Origin: Candidatus Brocadiaceae bacterium
GTDB lineage: Bacteria; Planctomycetota; MHYJ01; JACQXL01; CAKKQI01
DNA: 5,057 nucleotides
Assembly: GCA_919901895.1 (NCBI GenBank)
Contig: CAKKQI010000216.1
Location: forward strand, 1-5,057
Direction of reading: 5' to 3'
Shown: positions 1 through 4,797 of the stretch, in pieces
Numbering within the stretch: the first letter of the stretch is position 1
How the letters are laid out: the number at the start of each line of letters is the position of its first letter
Notes under the pieces: generated by a model
Database searches by the model: none
The model's input: the letters and a program-made list of their open reading frames with translations, nothing else
Told to the model about the DNA's origin: nothing
Made by a program: the position numbers and the translations under genes

Positions 1-201
1 GATGAGCCGTTCCGGTTTTTGTAACAGCCGGTTGACCAGCAGGGCTTTTTTATTTTTTTGCCTGACCAGCAGGGCCAGCCGGCTTTTCCGGAACGAAAAT
101 AAGGCGATTTCGGAAGCGGAAAAAAAGGCGCTTAAAAGAAGCAAACAGCCGATAATAATAAGTAAGGAAGTGGCGGGTAGTTCTAAAGCAAAATTTTCCA
201 T
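1..201 (-). CDS. CNNM/DUF21 (HlyC/CorC-type) transporter family membrane protein, N-terminal part only
   Basis: The minus strand reads open from an ATG at 201-199 to the left edge (67 codons, no stop), so the gene is cut by the window. The protein starts MENFALELPATSLL, has a hydrophobic helix at about residues 12-29, and continues with SAFFSASEIALFSFRKSRLA (24-43) and a segment ending LLQKPERLI (59-67). The FFSASE-A-L-S---RL pattern followed by NPERL-like residues is characteristic of the DUF21/CNNM transmembrane domain. In full-length members this is followed by paired CBS domains and a CorC/HlyC C-terminal domain. These inner-membrane proteins are linked to Mg2+/Co2+ efflux or divalent-metal homeostasis; the 'hemolysin' name is historical. 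A good Shine-Dalgarno sequence (AAGGAG, 216-211) lies 9 nt upstream and fixes the start. A perfect 13-bp direct repeat (33-45 and 63-75) encodes ALLV twice, ten residues apart. The gene is divergent from the operon at 462. Family placement is confident; the transported ion is not known. Confidence 0.85.
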   Translation of the reverse strand, partial: MENFALELPATSLLIIIGCLLLLSAFFSASEIALFSFRKSRLALLVRQKNKKALLVNRLLQKPERLI

Positions 202-210
202 TTAAATTAT

Positions 211-216
211 CTCCTT
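211..216 (-). promoter_or_regulatory. Shine-Dalgarno site of the DUF21-family gene
   Basis: On the minus strand the sequence reads AAGGAG, then nine bases, then ATG. It is the strongest ribosome-binding site in the window and supports the start at position 201. Most other genes here lack such a site. Confidence 0.8.
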
Positions 217-240
217 GAGACTGTTGAAAAACCCACCTCC

Positions 241-254
241 GATGTTGAGACATC
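241..254. repeat. Small hairpin in the divergent spacer
   Basis: GATGT-TGAG-ACATC forms a 5-bp perfect stem with a 4-nt loop. It lies between the DUF21-family gene and the GC-rich repeat at 256-294. It could be part of the 5' untranslated region of the minus-strand gene or the flank of the repeat. No function can be assigned. Confidence 0.4.
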
Positions 255-255
255 T

Positions 256-294
256 TAGTAGCGGCGGGTTCGCCTCAGGCGAATTATGTCCCGC
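256..294. repeat. Intergenic GC-rich nested hairpin, repeat copy 1
   Basis: The inner perfect hairpin is TTCGCC-TCA-GGCGAA (269-283). An outer arm GCGGG (264-268) pairs with CCCGC (290-294). The left flank TAGCGGCGGG is shared with the copy at 4798-4842. The right end ATTATGTCCCGCT resembles ATTGTGTCCCGCT at 345-357. The pattern of conserved outer arms around a variable inner stem suggests a small dispersed palindromic element (REP- or MITE-like) rather than a dedicated terminator, because no T-tract follows on either strand. Only within-window copies can be seen. Confidence 0.6.
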
Positions 295-327
295 TTGTAT
301 TATTTATTGGCCATAAAGCTCCAACGC

Positions 328-358
328 TACCTGTAGGCAGGGTGGATTGTGTCCCGCT
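328..358. repeat. Degenerate second copy of the GC-rich spacer repeat
   Basis: The segment runs from AACGCTACCTGTAGGCAGG to the end ATTGTGTCCCGCT. Its right end matches the right end of copy 1 (ATTRTGTCCCGCT) with one difference. Its centre can fold as CCTG-TAGG-CAGG. The left arm is eroded compared with copy 1. It probably derives from the same element family. The rest of the 202-461 spacer holds no open reading frame I would support. Confidence 0.4.
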
Positions 359-406
359 CTTGTCTTCTGGCGGCCGGCGGTCTGGTCGCTCTCTATGATT
401 GGCTTA

Positions 407-412
407 TATAAT
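407..412 (+). promoter_or_regulatory. Consensus -10 box (possible upstream promoter)
   Basis: TATAAT matches the sigma-70 -10 consensus perfectly, but no good -35 box lies 16-18 bp upstream (TGGTCG is at about the right place). If active, transcription would start near 419 and give a leader of about 43 nt before the ATG at 462. This is a weak call in an AT-rich stretch. Confidence 0.3.
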
Positions 413-425
413 ACTAAATTTTTAA

Positions 426-453
426 TTGACTTTCAAGTGAAATTAGATATGCT
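426..453 (+). promoter_or_regulatory. Candidate sigma-70 promoter of the operon
   Basis: TTGACT (426-431) matches the -35 consensus at five of six positions. It is followed 16 bp later by TATGCT (448-453), a four-of-six match to the -10 consensus. Transcription would start at about 460, directly next to the ATG at 462, which would make a leaderless mRNA. That would fit the lack of any Shine-Dalgarno sequence and the in-frame stop TAG at 444-446. The call is inferred from consensus matching only. Confidence 0.4.
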
Positions 454-461
454 ATTTTGAT

Positions 462-1421
462 ATGAAAGAATTCTCTTTCCCCCGGCTTAATTTAAATAAA
501 CTTAAAACCTATTCCATTAAAAATCGGCGGAATCTGGTTCAGGTTAAACAATTTGCCCGAATCGTCCCGCCTGGGCGGGATTTTAATAAATTCCTGGAAA
601 GTTTGCCTGATTTATTAGCCGGCCGCCTTTGGAACCGTTTAATTGAGGCCATTGTTAAAGCCCGGCGGAATAACCGGCTGGTCGGGGTGTCGCTGGGCGC
701 CCATGTGATTAAATGCGGGTTGAGTCCGGTGATTATTGATTTGATGAAGCGCGGTCTTATTAACGCGGTGGCCTTGCACGGGGCCGGAGCAATCCATGAT
801 TACGAAATTTCTTTAATCGGCGCCACCTCTGAAGATGTTCAAGCAAATATTAAAACCGGCCGGTTCGGAATGGCCCGGGAAACCGCCGAGGTCTTTAACC
901 GGGCCGCCCGCGTTGCCTGTGGATATGGAAAAGGATTAGGTCAGGCCTTGGGTGAATTAATCCTGGCCGATAAAAATAAATACGCTGGTTACAGTATCCT
1001 CGCGGCCGGTCGGAAACTTAATCTGCCTATCACCGTTCACGTGGCTTTTGGAACCGATACCGTTCATATGCACCCCGGTCTTTCCGGCGCCGCTTTGGGC
1101 GAGGCGACCTTGGCCGATTTCCATAAACTGATTTCTGTTGTCTGCCATCTAAACAAAGGCGTCTGGTTAAATATCGGTTCGGCCGTTATCCTGCCGGAAG
1201 TATTTCTCAAAGCCGTTTCGGTGGCCCGTAATCTGGGCTACCGGCTTAATGATTTTACTACGGCTAATCTTGATATGATTCAGCATTACCGGCCTAAAAT
1301 GAATGTGACCGGCCGGCCGACCCCGCCAGGCGGGGAAGGAATCTCTATCACCGGTCATCACGAAATTATGCTGCCGCTTTTGAGGTGGAGTATTCTGGCT
1401 AAATTAAAAAACTCAGAATAA
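462..1421 (+). CDS. Deoxyhypusine synthase-like conserved protein, function unknown
   Basis: This 319-residue soluble protein shows no signal peptide or membrane segment. I recognise the pattern of a bacterial protein group related to deoxyhypusine synthase (an NAD-binding Rossmann-like fold). Marker segments are ESLPDLLAGR (about 46-55), GAHVIKCGLSP (79-89), HGAGAIHDYE (106-115), TSEDV (122-126), VHVAFGTDTVHMHP (192-205) and ITGHHEIMLPLL (296-307). True deoxyhypusine synthase modifies a lysine of eIF5A, which bacteria lack. The substrate here is therefore unknown and the eukaryotic reaction should not be transferred. Histidines and acidic residues in the conserved blocks (H81, H112, D113, E115, H193, H299, H300) look like an active site. 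The ATG at 462 is the only sensible start, since an in-frame TAG lies at 444-446 and the next Met is residue 95. No Shine-Dalgarno sequence is visible. It is the first gene of the probable operon, 31 bp before hldE. Two in-frame palindromes each encode Pro-Pro-Gly (residues 36-38 and 288-290). Coding status is near certain; family assignment is moderate. Confidence 0.7.
   Translation: MKEFSFPRLNLNKLKTYSIKNRRNLVQVKQFARIVPPGRDFNKFLESLPDLLAGRLWNRLIEAIVKARRNNRLVGVSLGAHVIKCGLSPVIIDLMKRGLINAVALHGAGAIHDYEISLIGATSEDVQANIKTGRFGMARETAEVFNRAARVACGYGKGLGQALGELILADKNKYAGYSILAAGRKLNLPITVHVAFGTDTVHMHPGLSGAALGEATLADFHKLISVVCHLNKGVWLNIGSAVILPEVFLKAVSVARNLGYRLNDFTTANLDMIQHYRPKMNVTGRPTPPGGEGISITGHHEIMLPLLRWSILAKLKNSE
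565..580. repeat. GC-rich palindrome inside the first operon gene, copy 1
   Basis: TCCCGCC-TG-GGCGGGA is a perfect 7-bp inverted repeat with a 2-nt centre. It is read in frame as Pro-Pro-Gly (residues 36-38) with flanking V and R-D. It is followed by TTTT, so it resembles an intrinsic terminator, but it sits within a clearly coding segment. It shares its arms with the palindrome at 1321-1335 and with the GGCGGG...CCCGCC arms of the spacer repeat at 4802-4842. Confidence 0.6.
1321..1335. repeat. GC-rich palindrome inside the first operon gene, copy 2
   Basis: CCCCGCC-A-GGCGGGG is a perfect 7-bp inverted repeat around a single base. It is read in the same frame as the copy at 565-580, giving Thr-Pro-Pro-Gly-Gly-Glu (residues 287-292). 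It falls in a probable loop just before the conserved GHHE block. Confidence 0.6.
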
Positions 1422-1429
1422 TTAGTATC

Positions 1430-1448
1430 AAATTTACGCAGTAAATTT
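1430..1448. promoter_or_regulatory. Perfect inverted repeat just before the hldE start codon
   Basis: AAATTTAC-GCA-GTAAATTT is an 8-bp perfect inverted repeat with a 3-nt centre, extendable by two pairs past one mismatch. It fills most of the 31-bp gap between the deoxyhypusine synthase-like gene and hldE and ends 4 nt before the hldE ATG. No Shine-Dalgarno sequence is present there. It could be a dimeric repressor operator, an RNA hairpin affecting hldE translation, or an mRNA processing site. The stem is AT-rich with no T-tract, so a terminator is unlikely. Its role is inferred. Confidence 0.45.
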
Positions 1449-1452
1449 TATT

Positions 1453-2907
1453 ATGAACTTAACCGATAGTCTTCAAAAATGGGGCCAGCCTGATGTGCTG
1501 GTTATCGGCGACCTCATTCTGGACCAGTACATCTGGGGCGAGGTCAACCGGGTTTCTCCGGAAGCGCCGATTCAGGTTTTGAATGTCAAGCGGAAAGAAA
1601 TCCGGCTGGGCGGCTCCGCCAATGTCTGCCATAATCTGGTTACTCTGGGGGCCCGGGTGAGTTGCCTGGGCGTGATTGGTCGGGACGCCAGCGGCTTTGT
1701 CTTGCGTCAGGAAATGCAACGATTAAAAATCAATACCGCCGGCGTGAAAACAGTTCCCGGCAAAATCACACCGGTTAAAACCAGGATTATCGCCCAGCGC
1801 CAGCAGATTTTGCGAATGGACCAGGAAGATATTCAACCGCTGGCCGCTTCGGTTGAAAAATTATTATCGGCCTATTTGAAAAAGCACATCAAAAAATATA
1901 ACCTCTTGATTATTTCTGATTACCGGAAAGGCGTCTGCACGCCTGAATTATTACGCGCTATTTTCAGGGAAGCGCGCAAAAATAAAATTATGGTGATCGT
2001 TGACCCTAAGGGTGATGATTACCGCAAGTATCGCGGGGCGAACGGGCTGGCGCCCAACCGCGCTGAAGCAGAATTAGCCACCGGTCTTAAAATTACAGAC
2101 GAGCGTTCCCGCCGCCAAGCGGCTCAAAAATTAATTAAAGAGTTGAATCTGGATTTTATGATTATTACTCTGGGTGAGAAGGGGATTTATTTTCTGGATA
2201 AAAACGGACGCGAAATCTATGACCCGGCTAAGGTATTGGAAGTTTATGATGTCAGCGGCGCCGGTGATACCGTGATGGCCGCTCTGGGCATCGGGTTGGT
2301 TAGCGGACTTGATATGAAAGATGCCATTCATCTGGCTAATTTAGCCGCCGGTGTGGCGGTTAGTAAACTCGGCACCGCCACCGTCACCCGCGACGAAATC
2401 GTCCGGCACTGGGACAATCTTTGTGGTAATTCCGTTCAGATATCTAATAAAATAGTCAAAATAGCCGAATTGGCTAAAATTTTATTGGAGATAAAAAAAG
2501 AAGAAAAAAAGAAAGTTGTTTTCACCAACGGATGTTTTGATATCCTGCATCCGGGGCATGTTCAATTACTGGAGTTTGCCCGGGTCCAGGGTGCTCTGTT
2601 GGTGGTGGGGTTGAATTCAGACCGGTCGGTCCGACGTTTAAAAGGTCCGGCCCGCCCGATTTTTACCGAGATTCAGCGGGCTCGGACACTCTCAGCCCTG
2701 GTCGCGGTTGATTATGTAGTTATTTTTGACGAACTAACACCATTGAACCTGATAAAAAAAATTAAGCCGGACGTTTTGGTCAAAGGCGCCGACTGGCGCG
2801 GTAAAAAAGTGGTGGGTGAAGAAATCATCAAAGCCCGCGGCGGCCAGGTTCTTTTTGCCCCGCTGGTTAAGGGAGTTTCAACCACTAACACCATCAGTCG
2901 TTTTTAA
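1453..2907 (+). CDS. hldE: Bifunctional heptose-7-phosphate kinase / heptose-1-phosphate adenylyltransferase
   Basis: HldE (RfaE) catalyses two cytoplasmic steps of ADP-L-glycero-D-manno-heptose synthesis for the LPS inner core: phosphorylation of D-glycero-D-manno-heptose 7-phosphate at C1 and, after the 7-phosphate is removed by GmhB, adenylylation of heptose-1-phosphate. The protein is 484 residues, close to the usual length (about 475-490). The N-terminal ribokinase/PfkB domain (about 1-330) has VIGDLILDQYIWGEVNRVSP near the start, the GGSAN glycine motif (53-57) and the ATP-binding/catalytic signature DVSGAGDT (266-273, catalytic base D272). The C-terminal nucleotidyltransferase domain (about 350-484) has FTNGCFDILHPGH (357-369, HPGH nucleotide-binding motif), NSDRSVRRLKG (388-398), VKGADW and the terminal GVSTTNTI segment. 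Both domains look intact. They are joined by a lysine/glutamate-rich linker coded by an A-rich tract (about 2491-2512). No Shine-Dalgarno sequence is visible; an inverted repeat lies just upstream. plsY begins 1 bp after the stop, which suggests translational coupling. Confidence 0.96.
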   Translation: MNLTDSLQKWGQPDVLVIGDLILDQYIWGEVNRVSPEAPIQVLNVKRKEIRLGGSANVCHNLVTLGARVSCLGVIGRDASGFVLRQEMQRLKINTAGVKTVPGKITPVKTRIIAQRQQILRMDQEDIQPLAASVEKLLSAYLKKHIKKYNLLIISDYRKGVCTPELLRAIFREARKNKIMVIVDPKGDDYRKYRGANGLAPNRAEAELATGLKITDERSRRQAAQKLIKELNLDFMIITLGEKGIYFLDKNGREIYDPAKVLEVYDVSGAGDTVMAALGIGLVSGLDMKDAIHLANLAAGVAVSKLGTATVTRDEIVRHWDNLCGNSVQISNKIVKIAELAKILLEIKKEEKKKVVFTNGCFDILHPGHVQLLEFARVQGALLVVGLNSDRSVRRLKGPARPIFTEIQRARTLSALVAVDYVVIFDELTPLNLIKKIKPDVLVKGADWRGKKVVGEEIIKARGGQVLFAPLVKGVSTTNTISRF

Positions 2908-2908
2908 T

Positions 2909-3622
2909 ATGTTTTTTCATTATTTTTTTTGCGCCATCAGCGGTTATCTGCTCGGTTCTATTCCCTTCGGCTACCTTCTGGTTAAACTTAAAAAAAAGGT
3001 GGATATCCGAACGCTTGGCAGCGGCAATATCGGCGCGACTAATGTGGCCAGAATTTTAGGGCTTAAATGGGGTCTTTTTTGTTTTGTTCTGGATGTGATT
3101 AAAGGATTTTTGACGACTAAATTTATTCCTGATATTGCTATTAGCGTACTTAAAAAAATAGATATTTACTTGCCGATATGGTGTGGGACTTGTTTGAAAG
3201 CGGTTGAAAGTAATCCTACAGATTACATGGTGATTACCGGGTTATTTACTATTTTGGGGCATCTTTTCCCTGTTTATATTTGGTTTAAAGGCGGCAAGGG
3301 GGTCGCGACAGCTTTGGGCGTTTTTATGGTCATTGCGCCGGTTTCAACTGGGATTGCTTTTGTTATCTGGCTTATATTTTTCGCTGTTTTAAGATATATT
3401 TCTCTGGCATCAATTATGGCGTCTATTTCTTTAGGCCTGACTCCATTTTTTATAGACAACTCGTGTTTCCCCAACATATTTTTTTGGGAGAGCGATAATT
3501 TTATTATTTATGCCTGTGTCATTACGGCGCTCTTAGTTATCATCCGTCATATTCCTAATATCAAGCGGTTAATAGCCGGGACTGAAGCAAAAGTGAAACT
3601 ATGGAAAAAAGATACGAGGTAG
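2909..3622 (+). CDS. plsY: Glycerol-3-phosphate acyltransferase (acyl-phosphate dependent)
   Basis: PlsY is an integral inner-membrane enzyme that transfers an acyl chain from acyl-phosphate (made by PlsX) to sn-glycerol-3-phosphate, giving lysophosphatidic acid. All three family motifs are present: GSIPFGYLL...DIRTLGSGNIGATNVARILG (16-51), GHLFPVYIWFKGGKGVAT (117-134) and HIPNIKRLIAGTE (214-226). Hydrophobic helices fill the stretches between them. I chose the ATG at 2909, one base after the hldE stop, because the protein then begins directly with the first helix. An in-frame ATG at 2816 would add 31 polar residues lying wholly within hldE. No Shine-Dalgarno sequence is seen, so reinitiation after hldE is likely. 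At 237 residues it is somewhat longer than many PlsY proteins (roughly 190-215). The extra length is mainly between motifs 1 and 2 (about residues 75-105) and includes a WCGTC segment (91-95). Base composition looks more T-rich than the neighbours, in part because of the hydrophobic codons. gpsA, which makes its substrate, follows 2 bp later. Confidence 0.95.
   Translation: MFFHYFFCAISGYLLGSIPFGYLLVKLKKKVDIRTLGSGNIGATNVARILGLKWGLFCFVLDVIKGFLTTKFIPDIAISVLKKIDIYLPIWCGTCLKAVESNPTDYMVITGLFTILGHLFPVYIWFKGGKGVATALGVFMVIAPVSTGIAFVIWLIFFAVLRYISLASIMASISLGLTPFFIDNSCFPNIFFWESDNFIIYACVITALLVIIRHIPNIKRLIAGTEAKVKLWKKDTR
3616..3619 (+). promoter_or_regulatory. Shine-Dalgarno site deciding the gpsA start
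   Basis: GAGG lies 5 nt before the ATG at 3625, within the last codons of plsY. It favours 3625 over the in-frame ATG at 3601, which has no such site and would add eight residues not expected before the KILVLG strand. Confidence 0.6.
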
Positions 3623-3624
3623 CA

Positions 3625-4632
3625 ATGACCAAAAGAAAAATTCTGGTTCTGGGTGACGGTGCCTGGGGAACCGCCCTGGCGCTTAATCTTTATCATAACG
3701 GCCATCAGGTCCGTGTCTGGGGGGCTTTTCCGGATTATATCACCCACCTTAAAAAACAGCGGGAAAATACCACTTTCCTTCCCGGCGTAAAAATCCCGGC
3801 CGGGATTGAGTTTTATCATAATATTGAAACCGCTTTAGAGGCGATGGATTTAATGGTGCTGGCGGTGCCGACCCAGCATGCCCGTTCGGTCTTGCTCAAA
3901 GTAAAACCGTTTTATTCTCCGGTTGTTCCGATCGTTTCAGTTGCCAAAGGCATTGAACATAAAACATTGGCCCGGCCGAGTGAAATTATTAAAGAAATAC
4001 TCAAGGCGAAAAAAATAGCCGTGCTATCCGGTCCGAGTCATGCCGAAGAAGTCGCGCGTCGGTTGCCGGCCAGCGTAGTGCTGGCTTCCCGTGATAAAAA
4101 ATTCGCCCGCGATGTTCAACGTATTTTCATGAACGAACGATTCCGAATTTATACTCATTCAGATATGATCGGCGTGGAACTGTGCGGCGCTTTAAAAAAT
4201 ATTATTGCCATCGCGGCCGGTATCTGCGATGGTCTAAAATTAGGTGATAATGCTAAATCAGCCCTTTTAACCAGAGGGCTGGTGGAAATAACCCGGCTGG
4301 GCGTTAAAATGGGCGCCCGGTCCGGTACTTTTTTCGGACTGGCCGGCCTGGGCGACTTGATTACCACTTGTATCAGTCCGCACGGCCGGAACCGTGAAGT
4401 GGGCATTCGCATCGGACAGGGAGAAACGCTCGCCCGGATTATGAAAACAATGAAAAAAGTCGCCGAAGGTGTTTCAACTACCCAGGCGGTTTACCCGTTA
4501 ATCCGGAAATATAAAATTGCGATGCCGATTACTAACGAAATATACCAGGTTTTGTTTAAAAATAAAAATCCGCGGCAGGCGGTCAGTGACCTGATGACCC
4601 GCCAGCCGAAAGCGGAAGAGATAAGAATTTGA
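3625..4632 (+). CDS. gpsA: NAD(P)H-dependent glycerol-3-phosphate dehydrogenase
   Basis: GpsA is a cytoplasmic enzyme that reduces dihydroxyacetone phosphate to sn-glycerol-3-phosphate, the backbone of phospholipids and the substrate of PlsY. The predicted 335-residue protein has the usual length. The N-terminal Rossmann domain (about 1-155) opens with KILVLGDGAWGTALALNL, the nucleotide-binding GxGxxG with Asp in place of the more usual Ala/Gly. It continues with VLAVPTQ, VSVAKGIE and LSGPSHAEEVA. The C-terminal helical domain contains ELCGALKNIIAIAAG with the catalytic lysine (K191), the RGLVEITRLG segment, GLAGLGDLITTC with the conserved aspartate (D244), and the substrate-contacting R255-N256. 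It ends with EGVSTTQAV and PITNEIYQVL, both typical. The start at 3625 is supported by GAGG. It is the last gene of the apparent operon; a strong hairpin follows the stop by 22 nt. A 16-bp perfect palindrome (3792-3807) lies inside the gene and encodes part of the VKIPAGIEF segment. I see no missing catalytic residue or frameshift. Confidence 0.96.
   Translation: MTKRKILVLGDGAWGTALALNLYHNGHQVRVWGAFPDYITHLKKQRENTTFLPGVKIPAGIEFYHNIETALEAMDLMVLAVPTQHARSVLLKVKPFYSPVVPIVSVAKGIEHKTLARPSEIIKEILKAKKIAVLSGPSHAEEVARRLPASVVLASRDKKFARDVQRIFMNERFRIYTHSDMIGVELCGALKNIIAIAAGICDGLKLGDNAKSALLTRGLVEITRLGVKMGARSGTFFGLAGLGDLITTCISPHGRNREVGIRIGQGETLARIMKTMKKVAEGVSTTQAVYPLIRKYKIAMPITNEIYQVLFKNKNPRQAVSDLMTRQPKAEEIRI
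3792..3807. repeat. Perfect 16-bp palindrome inside gpsA
   Basis: AATCCCGGCCGGGATT is fully self-complementary with no loop base. It lies in frame over the residues following VK in VKIPAGIEF, a surface segment that varies within the family. It differs in sequence from the GGCGGG/CCCGCC set but is of the same GC-rich palindromic type. Confidence 0.6.
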
Positions 4633-4654
4633 TCGTTGGTTGTTTGTAATTTGT

Positions 4655-4677
4655 AGGCACGGTTTATAACCGTGCCT
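4655..4677 (+). terminator. Strong hairpin after gpsA, possible operon terminator
   Basis: AGGCACGGTT-TAT-AACCGTGCCT is a perfect 10-bp stem with a 3-nt loop, starting 22 nt after the gpsA stop codon. Its position is right for terminating the operon or protecting its 3' end. The following bases (TATGTAATTATTTA) are AT-rich but have no long T run, so intrinsic termination would be weak. It could equally be a dispersed palindromic repeat, since the spacer beyond is full of others. Confidence 0.5.
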
Positions 4678-4709
4678 TATGTAATTATTTAGCCGAGTGA
4701 AGAGAAATG

Positions 4710-4729
4710 GCCGGGACAAGAAGCCCCGC
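4710..4729. repeat. Spacer repeat fragment in inverted orientation
   Basis: Read on the minus strand this is GCGGGGCTTCTTGTCCCGGC. It closely resembles the right half of the nested hairpin at 4826-4842 (CGGGGCTTGTTCCCGCC). It therefore looks like a partial copy of the same element in the opposite orientation. The arms GCCGGG and CCCCGC do not pair cleanly with each other, which suggests a fragment. Confidence 0.4.
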
Positions 4730-4746
4730 AGTTACATCGTCATATC

Positions 4747-4775
4747 GTAGCGGCGACATTTATGGAGTCCGTTGC
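4747..4775. repeat. Degenerate copy of the TAGCGGCG repeat
   Basis: The left end GTAGCGGCG (4747-4755) matches the left ends of the repeats at 256 and 4797. The right end CGTTGC (4770-4775) can pair with GCGGCG (4750-4755) using two G-T wobbles. The centre, ACATTTATGGAGTC, differs from the other copies, as expected if only the outer arms are conserved. Confidence 0.4.
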
Positions 4776-4797
4776 ACAAATAGTTAATTTGGACTGG

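Noticed and set aside
2..205. Open frame on the plus strand at the left edge
   Set aside because: It is antisense to the DUF21-family gene, whose protein is clearly recognisable. The plus-strand product is rich in S, R and F without a family pattern.
50..253. A second minus-strand open frame starting at 253
   Set aside because: It overlaps the DUF21-family gene in another frame, has no Shine-Dalgarno sequence, and its product is low-complexity basic/aromatic sequence.
202..461. CRISPR array or tRNA in the repeat-rich spacers (also 4633-4868)
   Set aside because: Repeats are few, differ in their centres and are irregularly spaced, unlike CRISPR. No cloverleaf with a GTTCRANNC T-arm was seen in either spacer.
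565..584. Hairpin followed by TTTT inside the first operon gene as an intrinsic terminator
   Set aside because: It lies about 100 nt into a well-supported gene with conserved blocks after it, so full termination here would make no sense. Attenuation cannot be excluded but nothing else supports it.
2816..2908. Earlier in-frame start for plsY at 2816
   Set aside because: It would add 31 polar residues encoded entirely within the conserved end of hldE, before the first membrane helix. The ATG at 2909, directly after the hldE stop, fits the family start.
3601..3624. Earlier in-frame start for gpsA at 3601
   Set aside because: There is no Shine-Dalgarno sequence for it and it overlaps plsY. The ATG at 3625 has GAGG 5 nt upstream and gives the usual short lead into the Rossmann strand.
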